Origin: an uncultured Saprospiraceae bacterium
GTDB taxonomy: Bacteria; Bacteroidota; Bacteroidia; Chitinophagales; Saprospiraceae
Reading direction: 5' to 3'
Length of the DNA stretch: 64,000 nt
Assembly: GCA_937981555.1 (NCBI GenBank)
Contig: CALJOK010000013.1
Span: 62,001 to 126,000 of the forward strand
In this document: piece after piece, positions 1-8,780 of the stretch
How positions within the stretch are numbered: position 1 is the stretch's first letter
Layout of the letters: each line of letters begins with the position of its first letter
The notes under the pieces: generated by a model
What the model was told of the DNA's origin: nothing
The model's database searches: none
The model's input: only the letters and a program-made list of their open reading frames with translations
Made by a program: the position numbers and the translations under genes

Positions 1-326
1 TGTTTTAAATGTTGTTCGGCAAAACCAGCTTGTTTTTTTTGCAAAGCCACCATACCCAAAACAAAATAATAATAAGCTTGATGAGTTTTAAGTAAAAAAT
101 CTGGACGCTTGATTTGTAAAATTAAATCTTCTGCTGCATCAACTTCTCCTTTGTTTAATTTCCCAAAAGCCAACATAACATTTCCAAATAAAAAATGCGT
201 CGCCAAAATAATTATGCCTGCTAAATACATGTACCAAGCGGAACCGATACCCACATTGAAATGAATAAGTGCACCCAAGACAAGGATGACAATTCCAATT
301 AAAAATCTAATTCGTGCTAAAAACAT
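1..326 (-). CDS. TPR-like membrane protein, N-terminal part (runs off the left edge)
   Basis: The reading frame starts with ATG at 326-324 and stays open to base 1, giving about 108 residues of the N-terminus. Two hydrophobic segments (residues about 7-22 and 36-56) are followed by a helical stretch (about residues 60-108) with Ala, Tyr and Leu spaced as in tetratricopeptide helices. This suggests a small inner-membrane protein with a cytoplasmic TPR-like tail. The start lies 7 bases past the stop of the upstream methyltransferase, so the two are probably co-transcribed. The function is unknown and the C-terminus is not in the window. Confidence 0.6.
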   Translation of the reverse strand, partial: MFLARIRFLIGIVILVLGALIHFNVGIGSAWYMYLAGIIILATHFLFGNVMLAFGKLNKGEVDAAEDLILQIKRPDFLLKTHQAYYYFVLGMVALQKKQAGFAEQHLK

Positions 327-332
327 AAAAGT

Positions 333-968
333 TTATTTATTTAACAACATCCAATTTCCTTTCACTTCCAAATAACTTCCTTCAGGAAAAACCGCTTTAA
401 AATTTTTATGATAAAAAACTTTTGTTCTTTCGACATCTTTTGGATGGCTTGCTAAACGGTTAAACAATAAAATGCCATCGTCGTTCACCAATGTTTTTAA
501 TTTTTTCAAAAAATCATTTTCCTCAAATTCTTCTGGCACCACATCGTCTAAAAAAACATCCATGCAAATCAAATCAAATTTTTGTTCTGTCTGCATCACA
601 AAAGCAAAAGCATCAGCGCAGATCATTTGGATATTCGATTCAAGTTGAGGCAAAGCATATTTGGAGGCAAGGTAAATGACAGATTCGTCAATTTCGACAG
701 CGGTATAGTTATATTTTTTTTCAAAATTCTTTTCCAACATCAAAGGAATACTTCCCAAACCTAAACCTAAAATCAACACATCTTCGATTGGATATTGATC
801 TAAATTTACTTCTTTGAATGCATCAAAAAAATTATCATACAAATCTTCAAAAGAATAAATTGCATTGGCTGTCGATAATTGATATCGACCTCGACTAAGG
901 CTTACATATAAATGTGGATTAATTTCACTCGGTGCACTTTCGATGTGGAATTCGAAAAAGTAACTCAA
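333..968 (-). CDS. Spermidine-synthase-like SAM-dependent methyltransferase-fold protein
   Basis: The 211 residues form one Rossmann domain of the spermidine synthase/methyltransferase class. Visible are a glycine-rich SAM-type loop (LILGLGLGSIP), an acidic residue ending strand 2 (AVEID), a DAF segment (CADAFAF) and MDVFLDD where the catalytic Asp region of spermidine synthases lies. It is shorter than true SpeE (about 280 residues) because the N-terminal beta-domain is missing, so polyamine synthesis cannot be assumed. The start is uncertain. TTG at 968-966 is the first usual start codon, but the frame is open upstream to the previous gene's stop and encodes a plausible extension (PFWKKI just before the TTG). 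It follows the GlmU-like gene in the same direction. Confidence 0.75.
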   Translation of the reverse strand: MSYFFEFHIESAPSEINPHLYVSLSRGRYQLSTANAIYSFEDLYDNFFDAFKEVNLDQYPIEDVLILGLGLGSIPLMLEKNFEKKYNYTAVEIDESVIYLASKYALPQLESNIQMICADAFAFVMQTEQKFDLICMDVFLDDVVPEEFEENDFLKKLKTLVNDDGILLFNRLASHPKDVERTKVFYHKNFKAVFPEGSYLEVKGNWMLLNK

Positions 969-1034
969 TATTTTTTTCCAAAAAGGAGGTTGGATTGGTT
1001 TGATGATAGTTGTTTTTTTGAGAAGCGATCTTAA

Positions 1035-2240
1035 TTATGTTTCCCAACTTCGATTAACTGAAGTCAGCTCAAAAACTTTTTCTAATATCTTTCTTTCTAC
1101 TTCGTCAAATTCAATTTTTCTACGAGCCATTACTTTTTCAGCAGTATCAAATGCTTTGTCGGTTTTATAAGTTTTCAATCCTTGCGTTCCTCCCCAAGTG
1201 AAAGAAGGAATAAAATTTCGAGGATAACCTGCTCCAAAAACATTGGAAGAAACACCTATAACAGTTCCGGTATTGAACATCGTATTAATTCCTGATTTGC
1301 TGTGGTCGCCCATAATCAATCCGCAAAATTGTAAACCTGTTGGAACAAATCGTTCGCTTGGATAATCCCACAATTTTATATTTGCGTAATTGTTTTTCAA
1401 ATTAGAAGTATTCGTATCTGCGCCTAAATTGCACCACTCACCCAAAACAGAATTTCCCAAATATCCTTCATGACCTTTGTTAGAATATCCCATAAGGACA
1501 GAGTTGCCAACTTCCCCACCAATTTTAGAGTGAGGCCCGACAGTAGTTGGACCATAAATTTTAGCACCCATTTTTACCGTCGAATGATCGCATAAAGCAA
1601 ATGCACCTCGAATCATAGCACCCTCCATTACCGTTGCATTTTTTCCAATAAAAATTGGACCTTCGGTTGCGTTTAGAATCGCACATTCAACTATCGCACC
1701 TTCTTCAATAAAAATATTTTTAGAATTAATTACTTGATTGGATTTAGAAATTGGAGCCGAAATTCTATTTTTTGTCAATAAATCAAAATCCTCTTGAATA
1801 GCTTCTCCATTTATTCTGAAAATATCCCAAAGGTTATTTATTTTTAAAAAAGGAGTATCTACTACATCAAACCCACCTAACTCTTCAATCTCTTCATTAT
1901 TAATTAAATGCTCAAATTGATTCTCATCCAAACGAGTAGCAATCAATTCTCCATCTTTCAGTAAAGCTTCGTTAGGTGATAATTCTTGGATCAATTGAAC
2001 CAACTCAGGGGATGGCAAAACAGAACCATTAATCACAATATTATCCTCCTCAATATGAATTGGAAATTTGTCTACCAAATAGTCTTGAGTAATGTGAGAA
2101 ATATTATCTACACGAAGGTGGCGCTGCCATTTTTCTTTGATGGTCAAAATTCCAACACGTAATTCACCCACGGGGCGAGTAAATGTTAGAGGCAATAAGC
2201 GCTCACGTACATCGTCGTCAAAAAGTATGATATTCGGCAT
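1035..2240 (-). CDS. GlmU-family sugar nucleotidyltransferase with left-handed beta-helix
   Basis: 401 residues. The N-terminus (NIILFDDDVRERLLPLTFTR) matches the Bacteroidota GlmU-like NTP_transferase family that lacks the canonical G-G-T-R nucleotide loop. From about residue 170 there are hexapeptide-type repeats (IVECAILNA, IFIGKNATV, MEGAMIRGAFALC, VKMGAKIYG, VGPHSKIGG), which predict a left-handed beta-helix acyltransferase domain. By family it should be a trimeric sugar-phosphate nucleotidyl/acyltransferase of envelope or nucleotide-sugar metabolism; substrate not determinable. ATG at 2240-2238 is preceded by an AT-rich promoter-like region. It is probably the first gene of an operon running leftwards. 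Confidence 0.85.
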   Translation of the reverse strand: MPNIILFDDDVRERLLPLTFTRPVGELRVGILTIKEKWQRHLRVDNISHITQDYLVDKFPIHIEEDNIVINGSVLPSPELVQLIQELSPNEALLKDGELIATRLDENQFEHLINNEEIEELGGFDVVDTPFLKINNLWDIFRINGEAIQEDFDLLTKNRISAPISKSNQVINSKNIFIEEGAIVECAILNATEGPIFIGKNATVMEGAMIRGAFALCDHSTVKMGAKIYGPTTVGPHSKIGGEVGNSVLMGYSNKGHEGYLGNSVLGEWCNLGADTNTSNLKNNYANIKLWDYPSERFVPTGLQFCGLIMGDHSKSGINTMFNTGTVIGVSSNVFGAGYPRNFIPSFTWGGTQGLKTYKTDKAFDTAEKVMARRKIEFDEVERKILEKVFELTSVNRSWET

Positions 2241-2415
2241 AGTAGGTTATGTGTGTATTTTTTTGTAAAAATATTCTTTTCGGCCACGTTTTTAGAGGAT
2301 AATCGCAAATAATTTTCTCTTCTTTAAATTTTTATTTTGTGATGTATCATAGCGGAACTATTCCGACTTCAGTAAATTTCATGAAACATGGGAGAATTAT
2401 TTTATAAAAAAAGAC

Positions 2416-2453
2416 AAAAAAAAAGTCCTGAACAATGTTCAAGACTTTTTTTT
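2416..2453. terminator. Bidirectional-looking hairpin terminator after rpmE
   Basis: An A-tract, an imperfect GTCcTGAACA / TGTTCaAGAC stem and a T-tract lie immediately 3' of the L31 stop at 2481. Because A- and T-tracts flank both sides it could act in both directions. Its natural client is the minus-strand L31 gene. Confidence 0.75.
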
Positions 2454-2480
2454 CAAGTAAGAAAGAATAAGAAGTGGAAA

Positions 2481-2774
2481 TTATTCCGCTGCATTTTCTT
2501 CTGATTCTTGAGCAGTTGGATTTGCTTCAGCAAATTTTGCGAATTTCTTATTAAATTTATCAATTCGACCAGCTGTATCAACAAACTGCATTTTTCCAGT
2601 AAAGAATGGGTGAGAAGCTGCGCTAATCTCCATTTTGATAAGTGGGTAAGTTGCACCTTCAAATTCTACAGTTTCTTTTGTATCTGCACAAGATTGAGTG
2701 ACGAACTCTACATCATTAGAAATGTCTCTAAAAACCACTTTTCTATAATTCTTTGGATGAGTATCTTTTTTCAT
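2481..2774 (-). CDS. rpmE2: 50S ribosomal protein L31 type B
   Basis: 97 residues beginning MKKDTHPKNYR, with ASHPFFTGK and GRIDKFNKKF as in type B (zinc-free, C-minus) L31. The CxxC zinc motif of type A L31 is absent. L31 sits at the central protuberance of the 50S subunit; C-minus paralogs elsewhere often serve under zinc limitation, but no second copy is visible here. An acidic tail (QESEENAAE) extends the usual length slightly. The ATG at 2774 is preceded by a short A-rich leader, and a terminator follows the stop. Single-gene transcript likely. Confidence 0.95.
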   Translation of the reverse strand: MKKDTHPKNYRKVVFRDISNDVEFVTQSCADTKETVEFEGATYPLIKMEISAASHPFFTGKMQFVDTAGRIDKFNKKFAKFAEANPTAQESEENAAE

Positions 2775-2903
2775 AATAATTTCTTTTTTTCAAAATTGGA
2801 ATGCAAAGATAAGTTTATTAATGTTGAATTAAAATGAAAAAGGAATCTTTTTTCAAATAAAAAGCCTGAAAAATGCCTTTTTTTTCCATCTTTTTGAAAA
2901 AAA

Positions 2904-2914
2904 TCACTTTTGCC
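2904..2914 (+). promoter_or_regulatory. Possible -7 element upstream of the LuxR-type gene
   Basis: CACTTTTG differs by one base from the Bacteroidota -7 consensus TAnnTTTG and lies about 35 bases upstream of the ATG at 2946. No convincing -33 TTTG was found at the right distance. Confidence 0.35.
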
Positions 2915-2945
2915 TAATTTTAAGGCTCAAAAAATTAAATTTTAT

Positions 2946-3383
2946 ATGCAAAAATTAGTGTTCAAATTCGGGTTATTAGCAACAGCCTTATTGCTTTTAG
3001 TCAAAGTTAGCCAATATTCGATGTTAACTCATAACCTTAGCAATGAAATCTGGATTGGCATTTTTGCATTATTATTTTTGGGTTTTGGAGTGATGATAAG
3101 CCAAATTTATTTTAGGCAAAAACAACAACCTTTGGTAACTAAAAATTCCACTAATGAATCAGCTCAGCTTAATGTTGAAAAGATAGAAGAACTTAACATC
3201 AGCAAAAGAGAATATGAAGTTTTAGAGCTCATCGACAAAGGGCTTTCCAATCAAGAAATTGCTACTCAATTATTCATTTCTGAGAGTACCGTAAAAACTC
3301 ACGTGTCCAACCTCTTATCAAAGTTAAATGCGAAACGCCGAACGCAAGCCATTAATATTGCGAAAAAGTGGAAGATTATTTGA
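2946..3383 (+). CDS. Membrane-anchored LuxR-type (GerE) HTH transcriptional regulator
   Basis: 145 residues from ATG 2946. A TTG-started frame reaches back to 2910, but the ATG directly precedes the first membrane helix and is preferred. Two hydrophobic segments (about residues 5-22 and 35-53) precede a C-terminal LuxR/GerE helix-turn-helix: LSKREYEVL-type start, then GLSNQEIATQLFIS and ESTVKTHVSNLLSKL, which are the recognition-helix hallmarks of the family. There is no receiver domain. Similar two-TM LuxR-type proteins of unknown targets are common in Bacteroidota. The protein probably binds DNA while held at the inner membrane. It is transcribed alone; DUF4199 follows 111 bases later. Confidence 0.8.
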   Translation: MQKLVFKFGLLATALLLLVKVSQYSMLTHNLSNEIWIGIFALLFLGFGVMISQIYFRQKQQPLVTKNSTNESAQLNVEKIEELNISKREYEVLELIDKGLSNQEIATQLFISESTVKTHVSNLLSKLNAKRRTQAINIAKKWKII

Positions 3384-3494
3384 CTCCTACTTAAGTCGTA
3401 ATCCATTGATCTTCAATTATTTGGTACTTTAGTATGAGAGAAAAAATAGCCAAACCACTTTCCTTTGAGGTATTCTTTTATCAAAAAAAATATC

Positions 3495-4004
3495 ATGAAA
3501 AAAATTATCATTCGTTACGGCACTTATTCAGCATTAACATTAATCGTTCTTTTTGGCTTAACTTTTTTATTTGGGAAAAATTTGGGTTTTGGAGCTTCAG
3601 AGAAATTAGGTTATGCTTCGATTTTAATCGGGATGATTTTCGTCTATTTGGGCATTCGAGAGTATCGAGAAAAAATCGGAGAAGGGAAAATTTCATTTTG
3701 GAAGGCAGTAAAAGTTGGACTTTTGATTGTATCAATTCCTTCTATAGTTTTTGGGTTGATTGATGTAATATATGTGACTTTCATCGATCCTGATTTTATA
3801 GAAAATTTTTATAATCATAGTCTTGCTGAAATGAAAGAAAGCATGTCTGCCGCTGAATACGAAATCAAAGCTGCTGAAATAGAGTCTCAACGAGCCATGT
3901 TTTCAAATGTTTTTTTCCAATTTATTGTAATGGGATTGACGGTGTTTTTGATTGGAATAGTTGCTTCGTTTATTTCTTCTTTTATTTTAAAAACGGAAGA
4001 TTAA
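3495..4004 (+). CDS. DUF4199 family membrane protein
   Basis: 169 residues from ATG 3495; the longer frame from 3465 begins at a less likely start. Four hydrophobic helices are visible (near residues 8-25, 32-48, 72-95 and 138-163) with the conserved IREYREKIGEGKISFWKA loop between helices 2 and 3, which is diagnostic of DUF4199. A soluble charged segment lies between helices 3 and 4. The family is confined mainly to Bacteroidota and has no established function. The stop is followed within 7 bases by a perfect 30-bp inverted repeat shared with the convergent YraN gene. Confidence 0.85.
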   Translation: MKKIIIRYGTYSALTLIVLFGLTFLFGKNLGFGASEKLGYASILIGMIFVYLGIREYREKIGEGKISFWKAVKVGLLIVSIPSIVFGLIDVIYVTFIDPDFIENFYNHSLAEMKESMSAAEYEIKAAEIESQRAMFSNVFFQFIVMGLTVFLIGIVASFISSFILKTED

Positions 4005-4010
4005 ACTCCA

Positions 4011-4098
4011 ACGTGGTGGTCTGCTTTAGCTGACCTAAAAAAAGAAACAATAATTCTTAGATTTTCAATTTTAGGTCAGCTAAAGCAGACCACCACGT
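4011..4098. repeat. Perfect 30-bp inverted repeat between convergent genes
   Basis: The left arm 4011-4040 is exactly complementary to the right arm 4069-4098, separated by a 28-base A/T-rich loop. The arms begin ACGTGGTGGTCTGCTTTAGC. No T-tract follows either arm, so it is not a standard terminator, although it fills the whole gap between two convergent genes and could stop transcription in both directions. It also resembles a palindromic repetitive element. Confidence 0.9.
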
Positions 4099-4099
4099 G

Positions 4100-4462
4100 T
4101 TAATTTGGAAAAAAGGCATCCTCAAAATGCTTAATCGTGAAACTTTGCTCATTTTTGTAAATAATCGAAATGATGTCAAAACGAATTTCCCAATCATGTT
4201 CAATTTTCCTCATATAAGCTGCTCCAGCCGAAGCAAGTAAATCCTCTTTTTTTTGATCCACCGCAAGTTCAGGCTCTCCGTAGTGATTATTATTTCGAGT
4301 TTTCACTTCTACAAAAACTAAAATGGAACCATCTTTGGCAATAATATCTACTTCCGCTCGGCGGTGTCGCCAATTGATTTCTAAAATTTGATATCCTTTT
4401 TTTTCTAAAAAAGAAACAGCGAGTTGTTCTCCGCGTTTCCCAAGTATGTTATTCCAAGCCAT
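4100..4462 (-). CDS. YraN/UPF0102 family endonuclease-fold protein
   Basis: 120 residues, the normal length. LGKRGEQLAVSFLEKKGY at the N-terminus, then EVDIIAKDG and VFVEVKTR form the E-D-ExK restriction-endonuclease-like core of UPF0102. This fold is shared with Holliday junction resolvases; the cellular role of YraN remains poorly defined. Start ATG at 4462-4460. The stop TAA (4102-4100) abuts the 30-bp inverted repeat. It is transcribed alone and convergently with DUF4199. Confidence 0.9.
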   Translation of the reverse strand: MAWNNILGKRGEQLAVSFLEKKGYQILEINWRHRRAEVDIIAKDGSILVFVEVKTRNNNHYGEPELAVDQKKEDLLASAGAAYMRKIEHDWEIRFDIISIIYKNEQSFTIKHFEDAFFPN

Positions 4463-4693
4463 GAAACCTCTGTCCCTTAAATGGGAACGATTTTGTAAGT
4501 ATTATTGAAAAAATGAAATTCATCTTGATTAAAAGTGTAAATTATTGATGCTTAGGTCAAGTCGAATATCGGAAAATATCTTTATTTTCGCCGCAAAAAG
4601 AGAGTGTTTATTTAAAGTAAGTTGTTTTAAAACATTAAAATTGTAAATACTTTTTTACCTATTTAAGAACCACATTTCAATCACTAGAAAAAG

Positions 4694-4725
4694 ATTAACC
4701 GTTAAGCATTAACTGTTAACCGTTC
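4694..4725. repeat. Short repeated words (TTAACCGTT family) just upstream of pgi
   Basis: TTAACCGTT occurs twice here with an intervening related CATTAACTG. The block ends 9 bases before the pgi start codon. The same words recur in palindromic arrangements at 17105-17238 and 29953-30003, which suggests a dispersed repeat family. Confidence 0.55.
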
Positions 4726-4734
4726 AAAAAAAAC

Positions 4735-6387
4735 ATGTCGAATAAAATAAACCCCACTCAAACTGATGCTTGGAAAAAATTAAAGAAGCATCATCAAGAA
4801 ATCAAGCGTGTACAGATGAAAGATTTGTTTGCGAATGATGCACGTCGATTTCAAAAATTCTCTCTGACTTTCGAAGAGATGTTGGTGGATTTTTCCAAAA
4901 ATAGAATTACCAAAGAAACGGTAAAACTATTGTTGCAATTAGCGAAAGAGACCAATCTCAAAGCTGAAATCAAAGCAATGTTTGCTGGTGAAAAAATAAA
5001 TGTAACTGAAGGTCGAGCAGTTTTGCACACCGCTTTGAGGAATCGTTCGAAAAAAGCGATCAAAGTAGATGGCAAAAATGTGATGCCTCAAGTAAATGCA
5101 GTGTTGGAGCAAATGAAAATTTTTTCGAATAAAGTTATTTCTGGAAAATGGAAAGGATATACACGAAAACGAATTACAGATATTGTAAATGTCGGAATCG
5201 GTGGAAGTGACTTGGGCCCGGTGATGGTGTCGGAAGCATTGAAACCATATTGGAAAAAAGGAATGAATGTTCATTTTGTTTCGAATGTGGATGGAACTCA
5301 TATTGCGGAGACCTTGAAAGATTTGTCGCCAGAAACAACTCTTTTTATTATCGCTTCTAAAACTTTTACAACACAAGAGACGATGACCAATGCTCGGTCT
5401 GCTCGTGATTGGTTTTTGAAAAAAGCGAAAAAGAATGAGTTTGTAAAAAAACATTTCGTAGCCGTGTCGACTAATCAAACAGGCGTAGAAGACTTCGGAA
5501 TTGCCGGTGAAAATATGTTTGGATTTTGGGATTGGGTAGGCGGTCGATATTCATTGACTTCGGCAATTGGATTGTCAGTTGCTTGCACGATTGGTTTTGA
5601 AAAATTTGAAGAATTATTGGATGGGTTTCATGCAATGGATCAGCATTTTGAGAAAACTCCTTTTGAAAAAAACGTTCCTGTTTTGTTAGCGTTGATTGGT
5701 GTTTGGTACAATAATTTTTTTGGAGCAGAGACGGAAGCGATTTTACCTTACGATCAATATTTGCATCGGTTTGCTGCTTATTTTCAACAAGGAAATATGG
5801 AGAGCAATGGAAAGTTGGTAGATCGAAATGGAAAGAAAGTGAACTACCAAACTGGCCCAGTTGTTTGGGGAGAGCCGGGAACAAATGGTCAACATGCTTT
5901 CTACCAATTGATTCATCAAGGAACCAAATTAATTCCTTGCGATTTTATTGCACCGGCCAATTCGCAAAACCCAATCGGTGATCATCATGTAAAGTTATTA
6001 TCCAATTTTTTCGCTCAAACGGAAGCGTTGATGAATGGAAAAACGAAAGCCGAAGCTACGGAAGATTTAAAAGCGTCTGGTAAATCGAGAGAGGAAATTG
6101 CGAAACTTTTACCTTTTAAAGTTTTTGAAGGTAATCGTCCAACGAATTCTTTTTTAATGAAAAAAATAACACCACGCGCGCTTGGAAGTTTGCTTGCGAT
6201 GTACGAACATAAGATCTTTGCTCAAGGAATTATTTGGAATATTTACAGTTTTGATCAATGGGGCGTAGAACTGGGAAAGCAACTGGCAAAGAAAATATTA
6301 CCTGAATTAGAAGATGAAAATGTGGTGAAATCTCATGACTCTTCTACGAATGGGTTGATTAATAATTATAAGAAAATGAGAAATTAA
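4735..6387 (+). CDS. pgi: Glucose-6-phosphate isomerase
   Basis: 550 residues, full length for the bacterial/eukaryotic-type PGI. It interconverts glucose-6-phosphate and fructose-6-phosphate in glycolysis and gluconeogenesis. Signatures: [10 protein letters not shown] near residues 153-162 (sugar-phosphate loop), [11 protein letters not shown] near 205-215, WDWVGGRYS, the catalytic-region [12 protein letters not shown] near 380 and [13 protein letters not shown] near 505. ATG 4735 directly follows a repeat-rich leader. manA follows after a 67-base gap on the same strand, and both enzymes act on fructose-6-phosphate, so they probably share a transcript and supply nucleotide-sugar precursors. 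Confidence 0.97.
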   Translation: MSNKINPTQTDAWKKLKKHHQEIKRVQMKDLFANDARRFQKFSLTFEEMLVDFSKNRITKETVKLLLQLAKETNLKAEIKAMFAGEKINVTEGRAVLHTALRNRSKKAIKVDGKNVMPQVNAVLEQMKIFSNKVISGKWKGYTRKRITDIVNVGIGGSDLGPVMVSEALKPYWKKGMNVHFVSNVDGTHIAETLKDLSPETTLFIIASKTFTTQETMTNARSARDWFLKKAKKNEFVKKHFVAVSTNQTGVEDFGIAGENMFGFWDWVGGRYSLTSAIGLSVACTIGFEKFEELLDGFHAMDQHFEKTPFEKNVPVLLALIGVWYNNFFGAETEAILPYDQYLHRFAAYFQQGNMESNGKLVDRNGKKVNYQTGPVVWGEPGTNGQHAFYQLIHQGTKLIPCDFIAPANSQNPIGDHHVKLLSNFFAQTEALMNGKTKAEATEDLKASGKSREEIAKLLPFKVFEGNRPTNSFLMKKITPRALGSLLAMYEHKIFAQGIIWNIYSFDQWGVELGKQLAKKILPELEDENVVKSHDSSTNGLINNYKKMRN

Positions 6388-6454
6388 TATAGTGATAAGA
6401 TATAAGGGATGATTTTTGGCGAGTAAGAAATTCATCACTAAATAAATAGAATTC

Positions 6455-7684
6455 ATGAAAAAAATTTTTCCAATAAAAGGGGCAATTCAAAATTATGCTT
6501 GGGGCGGAAAAGAATTCATTCCTGATTTGATGAGATTGAGGAATGCTGATAGTCAGCCATTTGCAGAGGTTTGGTTAGGTGCGCATCAGCGTGGACCTGC
6601 ACAACTAATTGTGGATGGAGAAGAAATGTCATTAAAAGATTTTTTGGAAAAAAATCCTGAGGCGCTGGGTGAAAAAGTTATTAATAAATTTGGAAAGAGA
6701 TTACCTTATTTGTTTAAAGTTCTGGATGTAAACAAGATGCTTTCTATCCAAACTCATCCCACAAAAGAGGCTGCGGAAATCGGCTATTATGCAGAAGAAA
6801 AAACAGGAATTCCGATCACCGCATTTAATCGGAATTACAAAGATGATAATCACAAACCAGAAGTGATGGTTGCAATGACTGAGTTTTGGTTGTTGCATGG
6901 ATTCAAATCTCTGGAGGCGATTGAGGAAGTTTTAAAGTCAGTTCCTGAGTTTAAAATGTTGTTGGAATACTATCAACGGATTTTACACAAAGAAGTGGAT
7001 AATAAACTTTTTCATTTTTATAAAAATCTGATGGAGATGTCGCAAAAGACGGTGGATGAAATTTTGCAACCACTTGCGGAGCGATTGAGTTTAGATTTTG
7101 TGGTGAAAAAATTACCAAAAAATAGTCCTGATTATTGGGCAGCTTTGGCATTTCGAGATAACATGTTAGAAGGTGGTCATTTTGACCGAGGCGTTTTCTC
7201 TATTTATATTTTCAACTTAGTTTGTTTACAAGAGGGAGAAGGTATATTTCAAGATGCAGGGATTCCTCATGCCTATCTTGAAGGAGTGAATATGGAATTG
7301 ATGGCTAACTCTGATAATGTTTTTCGAGGTGGATTGACAGTTAAACATGTGGATGTAAATGAATTGTTAGAACATATGACGTTTGAAGCGGTGGTTCCAA
7401 ATGTTTTGACTGGAACTGAAATTGATCGAGGGGTGAAAGTGTACCAAACACCAGCACCTGATTTTGAATTGACTCGGATTTTTCTGAAAGAATTTGAAAA
7501 ATATTTTTGTGAAAAGGCAATGACTCCTGAGACTCTAATAGTGATGAAAGGCGAAGTGATTGTGAAAAGTGGAAAGGAGGAATTTCGATTGGAAAGGGGA
7601 GGAGCATTTTTTGCGACGAGTGGTTCTGAGTATACTTTGGCGAGTTATAGAGGGGCAGAAGTTTTTAAAGCTGCGGTGCCATAA
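6455..7684 (+). CDS. manA: Mannose-6-phosphate isomerase, type I
   Basis: 409 residues. Converts fructose-6-phosphate to mannose-6-phosphate, the entry to GDP-mannose and GDP-fucose. The zinc ligands of type I PMI are all in place: Gln and His in IQTHPTK (about residues 97-102), Glu in HKPEVM (about 136) and His in AGIPHAYLEG (about 272). NYAWGG at the N-terminus is also characteristic. A cupin-like C-terminal domain completes the protein. It lies behind pgi in the same direction. Context suggests supply of mannose-derived sugars to the polysaccharide genes elsewhere in the window. Confidence 0.95.
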   Translation: MKKIFPIKGAIQNYAWGGKEFIPDLMRLRNADSQPFAEVWLGAHQRGPAQLIVDGEEMSLKDFLEKNPEALGEKVINKFGKRLPYLFKVLDVNKMLSIQTHPTKEAAEIGYYAEEKTGIPITAFNRNYKDDNHKPEVMVAMTEFWLLHGFKSLEAIEEVLKSVPEFKMLLEYYQRILHKEVDNKLFHFYKNLMEMSQKTVDEILQPLAERLSLDFVVKKLPKNSPDYWAALAFRDNMLEGGHFDRGVFSIYIFNLVCLQEGEGIFQDAGIPHAYLEGVNMELMANSDNVFRGGLTVKHVDVNELLEHMTFEAVVPNVLTGTEIDRGVKVYQTPAPDFELTRIFLKEFEKYFCEKAMTPETLIVMKGEVIVKSGKEEFRLERGGAFFATSGSEYTLASYRGAEVFKAAVP

Positions 7685-7759
7685 ACTAGATTAATGTCAG
7701 GCACAAATTACTATTCTCCAAAGACTAACCAATATTAAATTTTTTCTTAATTTTACCGA

Positions 7760-8725
7760 ATGGCTTATCAAACGAATTCTGGAAATTTTTTCGATTACCT
7801 GACACAGATGTTAGTCGAAAATAAAGTGAGCGAAACGATTCAAATCCTTTCGGACGCTTCGTCGTCTGATCCTACTTTAAATGGTGATTTAAAATTTTTG
7901 AAGCTCCGAGCGAATAAAAAATTAATGGTTCCTGCAGGCGGTGTTGGAGGTCCTCCAAAAACACAAATCCAAGACGTCATAAAGTTAATCAAGGAATTAA
8001 AAAGTGCGCACTATCGTCGAGAGGTAAAAGTGAATACTTTGACTGAGCCTTCTAAGAAGGCAATGAAGCAAATACGAAAAAACAATCCTTCTGTTAATAC
8101 TGCAACCAAGAAGAAACGATCTGTATGGCCTTGGGTTTTACTTTTTTTATTGCTGGGCGGCGGCGCAGCGGGTTATTATTTTAAAGACCAAATTCTGCAA
8201 AATGAATTGGTGAAAAAAGTTATTCCAGCTGGATTTTTATCGAGTAATGAGACTCCAGAAATAAATAAAGCAAGCGCTGCACCTGAAAAAGCAAAAAAGC
8301 AAGCTAAGAAGGAAACGACTACATCGTCATCATCTTCTACGTCTTCCTCTTCTTCTTTACCGTCCTCTTCTTCCTCTTCGGCATCATTATCGTCCTCATC
8401 CAAGAAAAAAACGACTAAACCTTCTTCTACGAGCATTGGAAAATACTTTATTCAAATTGCCAGTTATACCGAACTTGATCAAGCAAAAAGTAAACGCAAA
8501 CGAGTAGAAATGAGTTTTGATCGAGCGATTGTTTTGCAAAAAGATTTAGGAGGGAAACCAAATTATAAAATTGTTATTCCAGGTTTTAAGACTAGAGAAA
8601 ATGCTGAGGATTTTCAAGATGATCGAAAAGTCGACAGATTATATGTTGGGGCTTTTATCCAACCTTTTAGAAGTGGTTGTGGTAATTTAACTAAGCTGGA
8701 AGAAAATGTTTATGCTTGTAAATAA
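7760..8725 (+). CDS. SPOR-domain membrane protein with serine-rich linker
   Basis: 321 residues. Residues 1-110 are cytoplasmic and charged; WPWVLLFLLLGGGAAGYYF (about 123-141) is a single transmembrane helix. A Lys/Ala-rich and then almost pure serine linker (about 185-225) is followed by a C-terminal SPOR-type domain starting GKYFIQIASYTEL, which in this family binds denuded peptidoglycan glycan strands at division sites. Orientation is therefore N-in, C-periplasmic. The tail ends with two cysteines (SGCG and YACK) that could form a disulfide. The linker is encoded by TCN-rich low-complexity DNA at about 8316-8403. Likely a cell-division or envelope protein; no specific ortholog assigned. 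Confidence 0.8.
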   Translation: MAYQTNSGNFFDYLTQMLVENKVSETIQILSDASSSDPTLNGDLKFLKLRANKKLMVPAGGVGGPPKTQIQDVIKLIKELKSAHYRREVKVNTLTEPSKKAMKQIRKNNPSVNTATKKKRSVWPWVLLFLLLGGGAAGYYFKDQILQNELVKKVIPAGFLSSNETPEINKASAAPEKAKKQAKKETTTSSSSSTSSSSSLPSSSSSSASLSSSSKKKTTKPSSTSIGKYFIQIASYTELDQAKSKRKRVEMSFDRAIVLQKDLGGKPNYKIVIPGFKTRENAEDFQDDRKVDRLYVGAFIQPFRSGCGNLTKLEENVYACK

Positions 8726-8780
8726 TTGATTTGATTGATCGGAATAGGTACTTATTTTTGGTTATAAACTCCTCTGAAAA

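Noticed and set aside
7748-7760. Leaderless transcript of the SPOR gene from TAATTTTACC
   Set aside because: The box ends only a few bases before the ATG, so the predicted start site would fall at or inside the start codon; possible but not supportable.
8176-8436. Antisense acidic frame (Asp/Glu-rich) opposite the serine linker
   Set aside because: It is the complement of TCN serine codons in a clear gene; the acidic composition is a by-product of low-complexity DNA.
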